Source: Limnochordaceae bacterium (GTDB lineage Bacteria; Bacillota; Limnochordia; Limnochordales; DUMU01). From it: a stretch of 64,000 nt of DNA. The position numbers and the translations under genes are program-made. Shown here in pieces: positions 30,479 to 39,589 of this stretch. Each line of letters starts with the position of its first letter. Within the stretch, counting starts at the first letter, position 1. The stretch is from NCBI GenBank assembly GCA_014896305.1, contig JADBKQ010000003.1, positions 1-64,000 on the forward strand. The letters are read 5' to 3'. The notes beneath the pieces are model-generated. The model did not search any database and was not told where the DNA came from. It saw only the letters and a program-made list of their open reading frames with translations.

Positions 30479-32113
30479 ATGCAGCGGTGGTGGCAGAGCA
30501 AGTGGACAGCGGCCGCACTGGTCGGACTGTGCTGGCTGGCAGCGGGCGGACGTGGACAAGCCGCAACCCTTAAGGATGTACCGAAGAATGACCCTTACTA
30601 CGATGCCATTGAACGGCTCGTCAGCAAGGGGTACCTCTCTGTCTATTCGGACGGCTCGTTTGGCCCGAGCCGGGCGGTCGATCGCTACACTCTGGCTGTT
30701 GCCCTGGATCAGGTGGTTACCCAGCTAGAGAAACTGCAGGCGCCGCAAAGCCAGATCGATGTTTTGCGCTCGCTGGCCAACGACTTGCGGGCACAACTCG
30801 CCAAAGCCGTGGCTGACCAGGGAAAGCTGAGCGACCAAGTCACCGGGGTCAGCAACCAGCTGGGGGCGTTGCGCCTGGACCTGACCAACCTGGCGAATCT
30901 GGTCTCTCAACATGACCAGCAGTTGGGCGAGTTGAGCAAAGGGTTGGCCAGCCTGCGCACGGATTTCACAAAAAGCTCGCAGGACAACCAGGGGCAATGG
31001 CAGAAAGCACAAGCCGATCTGAAGCAGCTGCAGGCAGGCCAGCAGAGCTTGACCGACCAGCAAACCCAGCTGGCTGCCCGGGCCGATGGGTTACAGGGGC
31101 AGTTGAGCCAGGTCCAGGCCCAGCTAGACCAGGTCACCAAGGATCTTCGGGGCCGGCTGGATACCCTTTCGACTGCCCAGGACCAGCAGAGCCAGGGGCT
31201 GGCTCAATTGCAGCAGGCACTGGCAGAAGAGAAAAAGCAGCGGGATGAGGCCATTGCCCAGGCGGTGGCGAGCCTGCAAGCTGCTTTGCAGGCCACCGGC
31301 GACCAGCAGGGCAAACTGCAAAGTGCCCTGGACTCCAGCACGGCTCAGTTGGCCACGCGGGTGGACACATTGGAGAAAGGTCTGGCAGACGAAGCCCAGC
31401 AGCGTGAAAAGGCTGTGGCTGCTGCCGTTGCCGACCTGACCCAGCGCCTGCAGGGTCTGGACGCCCGCCAGAACGAGCTGGCCAACTCGCTGCAAGCCCT
31501 GGATCAACGGCTGCAAAACCTGGCCGGCCAGCTGGTGCAGACGTCCACACAAAGCAGCCAGAATACGGAGCGAGCCGACAAGCTCGCTCAAACCGTGGCC
31601 GACTTGAGCAACCAGCTGCAAGAGCTGCAAACCGGCCTGCAAACGACGAACAGCACTGTGGCAGACCAGGGTTCGGACGTGAATCGGTTGAAGACTCTCA
31701 TTTCAGCCCAGGACGAAACGCTCAGTTCTCTCCGGAGCGACCTCACCGCCACGCGGAGTAGCCTGGATCAGGTGACGGGCAGCACGATCCCCTCCTTGCA
31801 GCAGGCCGATCAGGAATTGACGGCCCGGCTAGAAGGGCAGCAGGTTGCCTTCCAGCAACAACTGGATGCCATCAATGCCAAGCTAGATGCGCTGGCCCGG
31901 GATGTGGGGGATCTCAAGACCAACCGGGTCGATGTGGCAGCACAGCTGGCTGCTGCGTTCAACAACATGACGAAGCTACAGCGGGATCTGGACCAGTTGC
32001 GCAGTGATTTCGAGAGCTTCCGCACGGATACGAGCAAGAAACTCTCCACCGTGGATCGGAACCTCATGGTCGTAGGCGCAGTCGCCTCCATGCTCGGAAT
32101 CGCGGTAAAGTAG
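30479..32113 (+). CDS. SLH-domain coiled-coil envelope protein with C-terminal membrane helix
   Basis: 544 residues: signal peptide, one SLH domain (about 30-80; LKDVPKNDPYYDAIERLVSK then YSDGSFGPSRAVDRYTLAVA), about 440 residues of Gln/Leu/Ala-rich heptad-like coiled coil, and a C-terminal hydrophobic helix (LMVVGAVASMLGIAV). The same domain order is known from Thermotoga Omp-alpha, which links the cell wall to the outer membrane; Negativicute OmpM has SLH plus coiled coil plus barrel instead. Wall-to-outer-membrane tether is therefore the best inference. ATG with AAAGGAG. A CTGTCC/GGACAG hairpin lies in the gap after the preceding gene. Confidence 0.85.
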   Translation: MQRWWQSKWTAAALVGLCWLAAGGRGQAATLKDVPKNDPYYDAIERLVSKGYLSVYSDGSFGPSRAVDRYTLAVALDQVVTQLEKLQAPQSQIDVLRSLANDLRAQLAKAVADQGKLSDQVTGVSNQLGALRLDLTNLANLVSQHDQQLGELSKGLASLRTDFTKSSQDNQGQWQKAQADLKQLQAGQQSLTDQQTQLAARADGLQGQLSQVQAQLDQVTKDLRGRLDTLSTAQDQQSQGLAQLQQALAEEKKQRDEAIAQAVASLQAALQATGDQQGKLQSALDSSTAQLATRVDTLEKGLADEAQQREKAVAAAVADLTQRLQGLDARQNELANSLQALDQRLQNLAGQLVQTSTQSSQNTERADKLAQTVADLSNQLQELQTGLQTTNSTVADQGSDVNRLKTLISAQDETLSSLRSDLTATRSSLDQVTGSTIPSLQQADQELTARLEGQQVAFQQQLDAINAKLDALARDVGDLKTNRVDVAAQLAAAFNNMTKLQRDLDQLRSDFESFRTDTSKKLSTVDRNLMVVGAVASMLGIAVK

Positions 32114-32185
32114 AGTCTCACTGGAACCGCAGTTGCGGGTGATGGTGGCCGCTTACTCGAGAGATACGAGATCCAACCCAGGGGC

Positions 32186-32213
32186 GGCGGGGAAGTCCTC
32201 TCCGCCACCCTTT
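32186..32213 (+). terminator. Probable terminator after the SLH gene
   Basis: GGCGGGGA (32186-32193) pairs with TCTCCGCC (32199-32206), then ACCCTTTG. The T-run is weak, so this is tentative. Confidence 0.45.
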
Positions 32214-32320
32214 GGTTTGCTACATTCCCATGACCACGCAGCACCCTGCCTTCCACCGCCGGCGTCACAGCCCCGTCGGCGGCTCTCCACCGTTCTGTGC
32301 CGCTTCTGCTGAGTCGCTGG

Positions 32321-33019
32321 TTACAATAACGCCAACAGGCCAGGAAACGCCAGCGCCAGCGGCAGGGCAGGAAGAAGATTGGTCACTGGCACGACCTCCA
32401 GACCCAGTAGATTCAGGCCCAGGCCAACGATGATCAAGCCGCCTGTGCCGGTCAACAAACCCATGGAGGCAGACGTCAGCCCGGCGGCCACCAGATGGGC
32501 GGCAAGAGTAATGCCTCCCTGGTAGACCAGGACGGCCAGGGCCGAGGCCAGCACCCCAGGGCCAAGCGTCGAAGCGAAAGCGACCGCGGCAATCCCATCC
32601 ATGAGCCCCTTGGTAAGCAGGAGACGGTAATCCCCGGTCGTGCCATCCTGGATGCTCCCCAGAATCGCCATGGGGCCGACTACGAACAGCAAGCTGGCTG
32701 CGACGAAGCCCTGACTCCAGTGCTGCGAGTGGGTACCACCCCAGCGCTGCTCCAGACGTTTAGCGAAGTGGCGCAGCCGATCCTCCAGCTGAAGGGCCTC
32801 CCCGACCAGCGCGCCGCCCGCCAGGCTGAGCAGAGCGAGAATGGGCCGCTGGCCAGGGCGGGAGAGCTGCGCGGCCATATCCGCCCCCACGTACAGCACG
32901 AACAACCCCACTCCCCGCATCATGGTCTGCGTCCACCGTTCCGGCAATACCCGCCGGGCCATCAGTCCGATGCTGGCTCCGCCCAGTACCAACGCCACAT
33001 TGATCCACGTTCCCAGCAC
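32321..33019 (-). CDS. DUF554 family membrane protein
   Basis: Integral membrane protein of the DUF554/YdfK family, 232 residues, about six to seven hydrophobic segments. Family features: GTWINVALVLGGASIGLM at the N-terminus, VGPMAILGSIQDGTTGDY in the middle and GLLTGTGGLIIVGLGLNLLG near the end. Function unknown; transport is suspected for the family. GTG start at 33019 follows GGGGAAGGG by 8 bases. It is divergent from miaB. Confidence 0.85.
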   Translation of the reverse strand: MLGTWINVALVLGGASIGLMARRVLPERWTQTMMRGVGLFVLYVGADMAAQLSRPGQRPILALLSLAGGALVGEALQLEDRLRHFAKRLEQRWGGTHSQHWSQGFVAASLLFVVGPMAILGSIQDGTTGDYRLLLTKGLMDGIAAVAFASTLGPGVLASALAVLVYQGGITLAAHLVAAGLTSASMGLLTGTGGLIIVGLGLNLLGLEVVPVTNLLPALPLALAFPGLLALL

Positions 33020-33334
33020 AAGGTCCACCCTTCCCCATTTTTTGCGTGAACCCCAGGCTTCGCCAGGTAGCGCCTTTCTCCTGCTCCTGCCCATACGCGG
33101 CAAACCTGACCAACACTGCTTCTTCCGAGCCGCATTCTATTCCATGCCGGGTTGCTGGGCGAAGGTGCCCGGCTTTGGCCTAGTCGGACGTGTGGCGACC
33201 TGTGGGATGTACGCGGGCGTACATCCGTGGGTCCGCCGCCGTCGTACGCTTGTAGCACGCCCTTCGCCCGGGTGGCCCGACTGTCCCCAGGTACATGGTA
33301 TAATGAGAACGAGTGTACAGAAAGGGGGACGGTC
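33020..33334. other. Divergent intergenic region between DUF554 gene and miaB
   Basis: No gene was found. It holds the perfect inverted repeat at 33205-33226 and a TATAAT at 33299-33304 that could be the -10 of the miaB promoter (no good -35 at the right distance). Confidence 0.5.
33205..33226. repeat. Perfect 10-bp inverted repeat
   Basis: GGATGTACGC and GCGTACATCC are exact inverted copies separated by GG. No T-run follows on either strand. Located between divergent genes, about 75 bases upstream of the TATAAT for miaB: candidate operator or RNA hairpin. Confidence 0.7.
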
Positions 33335-34786
33335 GTGGAACAACTCTTGCCGCCGGCCCAGCTGGGGGCCGGTAAACGCGCGTTCATCCGCACCTTTGGT
33401 TGTCAGATGAACGAGCATGATTCTGAAATCATCCGGGGAGAGCTCTCCCTATTGGGATATGAGCTCATAGAAGACCCGCAGCAGGCCGACTTGATTTTGT
33501 TTAATACCTGCGCAGTGCGGGAGAATCCCACGCGTAAACTCCTGGGCCAGGTGGCTGACTTGAGCGCTCTCAAACGCTCCCGTCCCAACCTGGTCATTGG
33601 GATCTGCGGCTGCCTGGTCCAGCAGCAAACCGAGCTGGAGCGAATCCTGCACCAACTCCCGCATGTGGACCTCATCTTTGGCACCCACAACATCCACCGC
33701 CTGCCCGTATTACTGCAGACCGTCCTGGAAAGCGGGCGCCAAGTGGTGGAAGTCTGGGATGAGGACCAAGGGATCGTCGAGGGCCTGCCGGTACAGCGGG
33801 TCGACGATCTGAAGGCGTATGTTACGATCCAGCACGGCTGCGACAAATACTGCAGTTTCTGCATCGTGCCCTACACACGGGGGCGAGAGCGTAGCCGCCG
33901 GGCAGGGGACATCCTGGCCGAGATCGAGCAGTTGGGCCAGCAAGGCTTCAAGGAAGTCACCCTGCTGGGTCAAAACGTGAATTCATGGGGGAAAGACTTG
34001 ACCCCCCCGCTAGACTTTGCTGATCTTCTCTGGAAGGTCAACGACATTCCTGGGATCGAGCGGATCCGGTTCACCTCACCCCACCCGCGAGATATCACGG
34101 ATGCGCTCATCGCCTGCCTGCGGGATGCGCCCAAGGTGATGGAGAGCCTTCATCTGCCGCTCCAGTCCGGTTCCGATCGGATTCTCTACCGGATGAACCG
34201 CCGTTACACGCAGGCCCACTACTTGCGACTAGTGGACAAGGTGCGGGCCGCCATCCCCCAGATTGGCCTTACCACCGACATCATCGTGGGTTTCCCGGGT
34301 GAGACCGACGAGGACTTTGAACAGACGCTGGACGTGGTCCGAAAGGTGCAATATGACGGGGCGTTCACGTTTATCTACTCCCCCCGTCCCGGCACCCCAG
34401 CCGCCCGCCGGCAGGATCAGGTACCCGACAACGTGAAGAAAGAGCGTATCTACCGTCTCATCCAGTTGCAAAACGAGATCTCGCACCAGCGGATGCAGCA
34501 GATGGTGGGAAAGACGGTGGAGGTACTGGTAGAGGGACGCAGCGAAAAGGATCCCACCAAGCTAGCCGGGCGGACCCGGACCAACAAATGGGTGATCTTT
34601 GAGGGGCCATTGAGCTTACGGGGGCAACTGGTGCCGGTCAAGATTACCCGGGCTCAAACGTTCAACCTGTTTGGAACCCTGACCGGGCCAGAACCCTGCC
34701 GGCAGGCTCCGTCTGGCTCTACGACCAGCTCCTCCCGGTCGTCAGGGGGACGGGCTGCAGCCCCGGCCGCTTCAGCCATTGCCTGA
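33335..34786 (+). CDS. miaB: tRNA-2-methylthio-N6-dimethylallyladenosine synthase MiaB
   Basis: Radical SAM methylthiotransferase acting on the i6A37 made by MiaA. N-terminal UPF0004 cysteines are in TFGCQMNEHDSE, NTCAVRE and GICGCL. The radical SAM cluster motif is CDKYCSFC, followed by LLGQNVNSWG and a C-terminal TRAM domain. GTG start after AAAGGGGGA. 483 residues, with a Ser/Pro/Ala-rich C-terminal extension. miaB directly upstream of mutS is a common Firmicute order; miaA follows 5.6 kb later. Confidence 0.95.
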   Translation: MEQLLPPAQLGAGKRAFIRTFGCQMNEHDSEIIRGELSLLGYELIEDPQQADLILFNTCAVRENPTRKLLGQVADLSALKRSRPNLVIGICGCLVQQQTELERILHQLPHVDLIFGTHNIHRLPVLLQTVLESGRQVVEVWDEDQGIVEGLPVQRVDDLKAYVTIQHGCDKYCSFCIVPYTRGRERSRRAGDILAEIEQLGQQGFKEVTLLGQNVNSWGKDLTPPLDFADLLWKVNDIPGIERIRFTSPHPRDITDALIACLRDAPKVMESLHLPLQSGSDRILYRMNRRYTQAHYLRLVDKVRAAIPQIGLTTDIIVGFPGETDEDFEQTLDVVRKVQYDGAFTFIYSPRPGTPAARRQDQVPDNVKKERIYRLIQLQNEISHQRMQQMVGKTVEVLVEGRSEKDPTKLAGRTRTNKWVIFEGPLSLRGQLVPVKITRAQTFNLFGTLTGPEPCRQAPSGSTTSSSRSSGGRAAAPAASAIA

Positions 34787-34857
34787 TACAAATGGCCGAA
34801 CCGATCGCGACCGGAGGCACAGCGGGCGACAGGGGTAGCTTGCGAGGAGGGAATCCC

Positions 34858-37611
34858 ATGGACGAGACGCCCATGTACGCCCAATATCTGGAGGAGAAGC
34901 AGAAGTACCCCCAGGCGCTGCTGCTTTTTCGCCTGGGGGACTTCTATGAACTCTTCGGCGAGGACGCCGAGACCGCCAGCCGCATCCTGGAGCTGACGTT
35001 GACCTCCCGTGAGATCGGCAAGGGACGTCGCCTGCCCATGTGCGGCGTACCCTATCATGCTGTAGACAGCTATGTCAGCCGCTTGGTGGATGCCGGCTGG
35101 CCGGTGGCCATCTGCGATCAGATGGAAGACCCCCGCTTTGCCAAAGGTCTGGTCAAGCGGGAGGTGACCCGCGTGGTCACTCCCGGGACGCGGCTTGACC
35201 CCGCCGGCCTGGACGAGCGCCGGGCCAACCGGCTGGTGGTGGTGGCAACGGCCGCCTCGGCTGCCCCTCAAGCTTTTGCCGGGCCTTTGGGGCTGGCCGC
35301 CCTGGACTTGTCCACCGGGGAGTTCACCGGCGTGGAACTGTCGACCTCGCCGGCGCAACCAGAGTTACGGGCCAGCCTGTGGGAGGAGTTGCTGCGCCTG
35401 GATCCTGCCGAACTGCTCTTTGACCCGCTTCTGGCCGGTGACCCCTTCTGGGAGAAACTGCGGGATCGGTTGCCTCATGCCCGGCTGGCCGCCGGCGAGA
35501 GCCGTTCCTTCATCGTGGAAAGCGCCCGTCAACGCCTGCTGGCGCAGTTTGGTACCCACTCTCTCGCCCCCTTTGGCCTCGAGGGCCGGCCGGCCCTCAT
35601 CTCCGCGGCAGGAGCGGCCATTGCCTACGTGCAGGAGACGCAGAAGAGCTCGCTGCCCCATATTACCAGCCTGCGCACCTACAGCACCGCCGATCATCTG
35701 CTGATCGACCCCTCCAGCCAGAGAAACCTGGAGCTCACCCGGAATCTGGCCGACGGCAGCCGGGAGGGGACTTTGCTGGCCGTACTGGATCGCACGGTCA
35801 CATCGATGGGCGCCCGGCTGCTGCGCCAGTGGGTCGAGGAGCCGCTCGTCGTCGTGGAAGCCATTCGCCGGCGGCTGGATGCCGTTTCCTACCTGGTTCA
35901 GGAGACGACGACCCGTCGCCGCCTGCGGCAGTTGCTGTCCAGCGTGCGGGACATCCAGCGGTTGACCGCGCGGGTCAGCTGCGGCAATGCCGGTGCCCGG
36001 GAGCTGGTCGCCCTGGCCAGTTCGCTGGAACCGTTGCCCGCCCTTCCGTCCCTATTCGATACAAAAGAGCTGCCCGCACTCTTACAGCAGACCCTCTCCC
36101 AGGTTGACCCGCTGGAGCCGCTCGCCCGCCGCCTGCGGGCTGCCTTCGTGGACGAGCCTCCCATCAACGTTCGTGAGGGTGGGCTCATCCGGGAGGGCTT
36201 CTCTCCTGAACTCGACGAAGTACGAGCCCTGGCCCGGGGAGGAGAGGAGTGGATTGCCCGCCTGGAGGCGGAAGAGCGGGAGCGGACGGGCATCAAGAGC
36301 CTCAAAGTGGGGTTCAACAAGGTGTTCGGCTACTACATCGAAGTGACCCGGGCCAATCTGGAGCAGGTCCCCGACGACTACATCCGCAAACAGACCCTGG
36401 CCGGAGCCGAGCGATACATCACCCCGGCTCTCAAAGAAAAAGAGGCCCAGGTGCTGGGGGCACAGGAGCGCCTGGCGAGCCTCGAATACGATCTGTTCGT
36501 ACGCTTGAGGGAAGAGACGGCCAAAGAAGCGCCCCGTCTGCTGCAAACCGCCCGTGCCGTCGCCCAACTGGACGTGCTGGCGACGCTGGCCGAGGTGGCG
36601 GTGGAGCGGGGGTACTGCCAGCCGGAAGTTACCGAGGATGATATCATCGAAATCCATCAGGGCCGCCATCCAGTGGTGGAGGCCCGCCTGCCGGCTGGCC
36701 GCTTCGTTCCCAACGACGTGATGCTGGACAGCCACCGGCAGCAGATCATTGTGCTGACCGGGCCCAACATGGCGGGCAAGTCCACCTACCTGCGTCAGAC
36801 TGCGTTGATCGTCCTCATGGCCCAGATGGGCAGCTTTGTACCGGCCACCGCCGCTCACATCGGGGTGGTGGACCGCATTTTTACCCGGGTGGGTGCCTCC
36901 GACAACCTGGTCACCGGAGAGAGTACCTTCATGGTGGAGATGAACGAGCTCAGCTACATCCTGCACCACGCCACGCCCAAGAGCCTGGTCATTCTGGACG
37001 AGGTAGGGCGGGGGACCAGTACATTCGATGGCCTCTCGCTGGCCTGGGCGGTCACGGAATACCTCCACAACGAACCGAGCGTGGCGGCCAAAACCCTCTT
37101 CGCCACCCACTACCATGAGCTCACCCAACTGGCTCACGACTTGCCGCGGGTAGTTAACTTTCACGTCGCCGTGGAGCGAGCCTCTGGCGGCATCATCTTC
37201 CTGCGCCGGGTCGAGCCGGGAGGCGCCGATGAGTCATACGGAATCGAAGTGGCCCGGCTGGCCGGACTCCCTGAACCGGTGCTCCGCCGCGCCCACGAGG
37301 TCCTGCAGCAGTTGGAACAGGAGTCGAACCAGGAGGGCAGGGAGGGGGAACTATTGCGCCCCGAGCGGACCCATCGACCGACTGCTGCGGGCGGCTCGAC
37401 GAAAGGCCGTGCCCGCTGGGCGGCCCTCCCACTGGCGACGGACGGCGCCCCGCCAGCCCAGCAGCTGCTCCTGTTTGCGCCCGCCCCACCGACTCATCCG
37501 ATCTTGCAAGCCCTGGCCGACCTGGACCTGAACCATCTGACTCCGCTGACCGCCCTCAACCTGCTGGCCCAATGGCAGGAGCAGATTCGAAAGGAGAAAC
37601 ACTCCTCATGA
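34858..37611 (+). CDS. mutS: DNA mismatch repair protein MutS
   Basis: Recognises mismatches and activates MutL. The mismatch-wedging motif GDFYELF, Walker A GPNMAGKSTYL, Walker B VILDEVGRGTSTFDG and ATHYHELTQL are present. 917 residues, about 60 more than Bacillus MutS, mostly in the Pro/Ala-rich stretch near the C-terminus. ATG at 34858 after GAGGAGGG. The stop overlaps mutL (ATGA). Confidence 0.97.
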   Translation: MDETPMYAQYLEEKQKYPQALLLFRLGDFYELFGEDAETASRILELTLTSREIGKGRRLPMCGVPYHAVDSYVSRLVDAGWPVAICDQMEDPRFAKGLVKREVTRVVTPGTRLDPAGLDERRANRLVVVATAASAAPQAFAGPLGLAALDLSTGEFTGVELSTSPAQPELRASLWEELLRLDPAELLFDPLLAGDPFWEKLRDRLPHARLAAGESRSFIVESARQRLLAQFGTHSLAPFGLEGRPALISAAGAAIAYVQETQKSSLPHITSLRTYSTADHLLIDPSSQRNLELTRNLADGSREGTLLAVLDRTVTSMGARLLRQWVEEPLVVVEAIRRRLDAVSYLVQETTTRRRLRQLLSSVRDIQRLTARVSCGNAGARELVALASSLEPLPALPSLFDTKELPALLQQTLSQVDPLEPLARRLRAAFVDEPPINVREGGLIREGFSPELDEVRALARGGEEWIARLEAEERERTGIKSLKVGFNKVFGYYIEVTRANLEQVPDDYIRKQTLAGAERYITPALKEKEAQVLGAQERLASLEYDLFVRLREETAKEAPRLLQTARAVAQLDVLATLAEVAVERGYCQPEVTEDDIIEIHQGRHPVVEARLPAGRFVPNDVMLDSHRQQIIVLTGPNMAGKSTYLRQTALIVLMAQMGSFVPATAAHIGVVDRIFTRVGASDNLVTGESTFMVEMNELSYILHHATPKSLVILDEVGRGTSTFDGLSLAWAVTEYLHNEPSVAAKTLFATHYHELTQLAHDLPRVVNFHVAVERASGGIIFLRRVEPGGADESYGIEVARLAGLPEPVLRRAHEVLQQLEQESNQEGREGELLRPERTHRPTAAGGSTKGRARWAALPLATDGAPPAQQLLLFAPAPPTHPILQALADLDLNHLTPLTALNLLAQWQEQIRKEKHSS

Positions 37612-39509
37612 GCACGATCCAGGCCTTGCCGGCCGAGGTGGTGGAAAAGATCGCTGCGGGGGAGGTGATCGAAAACCCCGCCGCCGTCGTCAAGGAACTG
37701 GTGGAAAACAGCCTGGACGCCGGGGCACAGCGGATTACCGTGGAGATCCGGGGCGCGGGCAAGGAGCTGATCCAGGTTACCGACGACGGGGCCGGCATCC
37801 CCGCGGGCGAGCTGCCGTTGGCCGTCGCTTCCCATGCGACCAGTAAACTCCGCTCCCTGGCCGACCTCCAGCACATCACGACCCTGGGCTTCCGGGGCGA
37901 GGCGCTGGCCAGCATTGCGGCGGTCTCCCGCCTGCAGATCACCAGCCGTCCCCCAACCGCTTCCCAGGCGAGCACGCTCTCCGTACACGGCGGCCGGGTA
38001 TCGCCAGCGGGAGTACAGCCTGCAGGCGCACCCACGGGCACAACAGTGAGAGTGGAGGAGCTTTTTTTCAATACCCCTGCCCGCTATCGGTTCTTACGCC
38101 AGGACCCTGCCGAACGCCGGGCCATCGTCCAAGTGGTCGCCCAGCTGGCTCTGGTTCACCCCCAGGTGCACTTTCGCCTGGTGGCCGAGGGGGAAGAGGT
38201 TTTGTCGACCCCCGGCGACGGTTCGCTGCTCAACGCTGCCCGGGCGGTCTGGGGCGATGCCGTTGCCGAGCAGCTGCTCCCGCTGCCAGCAGATGCCGGC
38301 GCCGGCTGGGCCCTGGATGGATTGATCGCTGCCCCCGGACTCGACCGGGCTCACCGCCAGGATGAGGTCCTCGCACTCAATGGCCGAGTAGTGGAGGTCC
38401 GCTCGCTGCGGGTCGCCATTGAAAAGGCCTACGAGTCCCAGCTGCCTCCTCGTCGCTTTCCCGTCGCCGTCGTTCGGATGCAGATCGATCCGGCGCTGGT
38501 CGACGTGAACGTTCATCCCACCAAGCGGGAGGTCCGCCTGCAGGAAGAGTCGGTGCTCTTTCGGGCTGTCCGCTACGCCTGTGTACGAACGCTGCAGGAG
38601 TGGGCCGGCGCCGGGCCACGCTTCCAGTTGAACGTCGGTGGGCCGCTCAGTGATACGCTATCGCCGGGAGTGCCTGGGCAGAGCCGGGCCGAGTCGGCGG
38701 AGACGCCGGGCGAGTACAACCCCGGCTCTCCCACAGGGCAGGGAGTCCCCATCCCAAGTACGCCGGCCCAACTACGCCCGGGCAGCGGTCCGCCGGAGGC
38801 CGGAATCACCTCCCCACAACTTTCAGAAACCGCTCCGGCGGAGGCCGCCTACGGCAAAGCCCTGCAGGAGCTGCGGGTCATCGGACAACTCCACCAGGCG
38901 TTCATCGTGGGCGAGACTCCGGCTGCCCTGTGGCTCATCGATCAGCACATCGCACATGAGCGGGTCCTTTTCGAAGCCTTGCAAGACGAGTACCAGAAGG
39001 CCCGGGTCAGCGGGAAGCCTGCTCCCAGCCAGGAGTTGTTGCTGCCGGCCCCGGTACGGTTGCCGGTGACCAGCCTGCCGGCGGACGATGCGGCCATCTG
39101 GGGTGAACTACGGGAACTGGGTTTCGTTTGCGAACCCTTCGGACCGGCGCGGGTGGTCGTACGCGCCGTGCCGCTGGCCTGGGGGCGGCTGGGCCGGGAG
39201 TTGGCCCAACCCGGGCAGGTGGAGGCGGCCATCAGCGAGATCCTGGCCGCCTGGATGCAGGAGGGCGCTACAGCCGGAGGGCATGCTGGGGTGAGCGATC
39301 GTCTATACCGTACCTGGGCTACACTATCCTGCAAGGCGGCGATCAAAGCCGGGGAGTATCTGACGCCGGCCCAGATGGAACAGGTGGTCCGGCAGCTCGC
39401 CCTGTGCCGGAACCCCTACACTTGCCCCCACGGCCGGCCCATCGTGTTGCGGATCGGTCGGGACGAACTCCTGCGGAGCTTTGGCCGCCCCGTTCGGCCG
39501 GCAATGTAG
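37608..39509 (+). CDS. mutL: DNA mismatch repair protein MutL
   Basis: GHKL ATPase domain with VVKELVENSLDAG, DDGAGI and TLGFRGEALASI; variable Pro-rich linker (about 345-420); C-terminal endonuclease domain with IDQHIAHERVLFE, SCKAAIKAG and CPHGRP. The metal-binding motif normally DQHAxxE reads DQHIAHE here, an Ala-to-Ile change; the metal ligands are otherwise kept, so nicking activity is likely. 633 residues. ATG overlaps the mutS stop. Confidence 0.96.
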   Translation: MSTIQALPAEVVEKIAAGEVIENPAAVVKELVENSLDAGAQRITVEIRGAGKELIQVTDDGAGIPAGELPLAVASHATSKLRSLADLQHITTLGFRGEALASIAAVSRLQITSRPPTASQASTLSVHGGRVSPAGVQPAGAPTGTTVRVEELFFNTPARYRFLRQDPAERRAIVQVVAQLALVHPQVHFRLVAEGEEVLSTPGDGSLLNAARAVWGDAVAEQLLPLPADAGAGWALDGLIAAPGLDRAHRQDEVLALNGRVVEVRSLRVAIEKAYESQLPPRRFPVAVVRMQIDPALVDVNVHPTKREVRLQEESVLFRAVRYACVRTLQEWAGAGPRFQLNVGGPLSDTLSPGVPGQSRAESAETPGEYNPGSPTGQGVPIPSTPAQLRPGSGPPEAGITSPQLSETAPAEAAYGKALQELRVIGQLHQAFIVGETPAALWLIDQHIAHERVLFEALQDEYQKARVSGKPAPSQELLLPAPVRLPVTSLPADDAAIWGELRELGFVCEPFGPARVVVRAVPLAWGRLGRELAQPGQVEAAISEILAAWMQEGATAGGHAGVSDRLYRTWATLSCKAAIKAGEYLTPAQMEQVVRQLALCRNPYTCPHGRPIVLRIGRDELLRSFGRPVRPAM

Positions 39510-39589
39510 AGATGCAAGGAGCAGGCGGGGAGCAGGGCGTCATGAGACCAGGCGGACCCGGCGAAGGGGGACGGTGGGGAAGGATCGTC

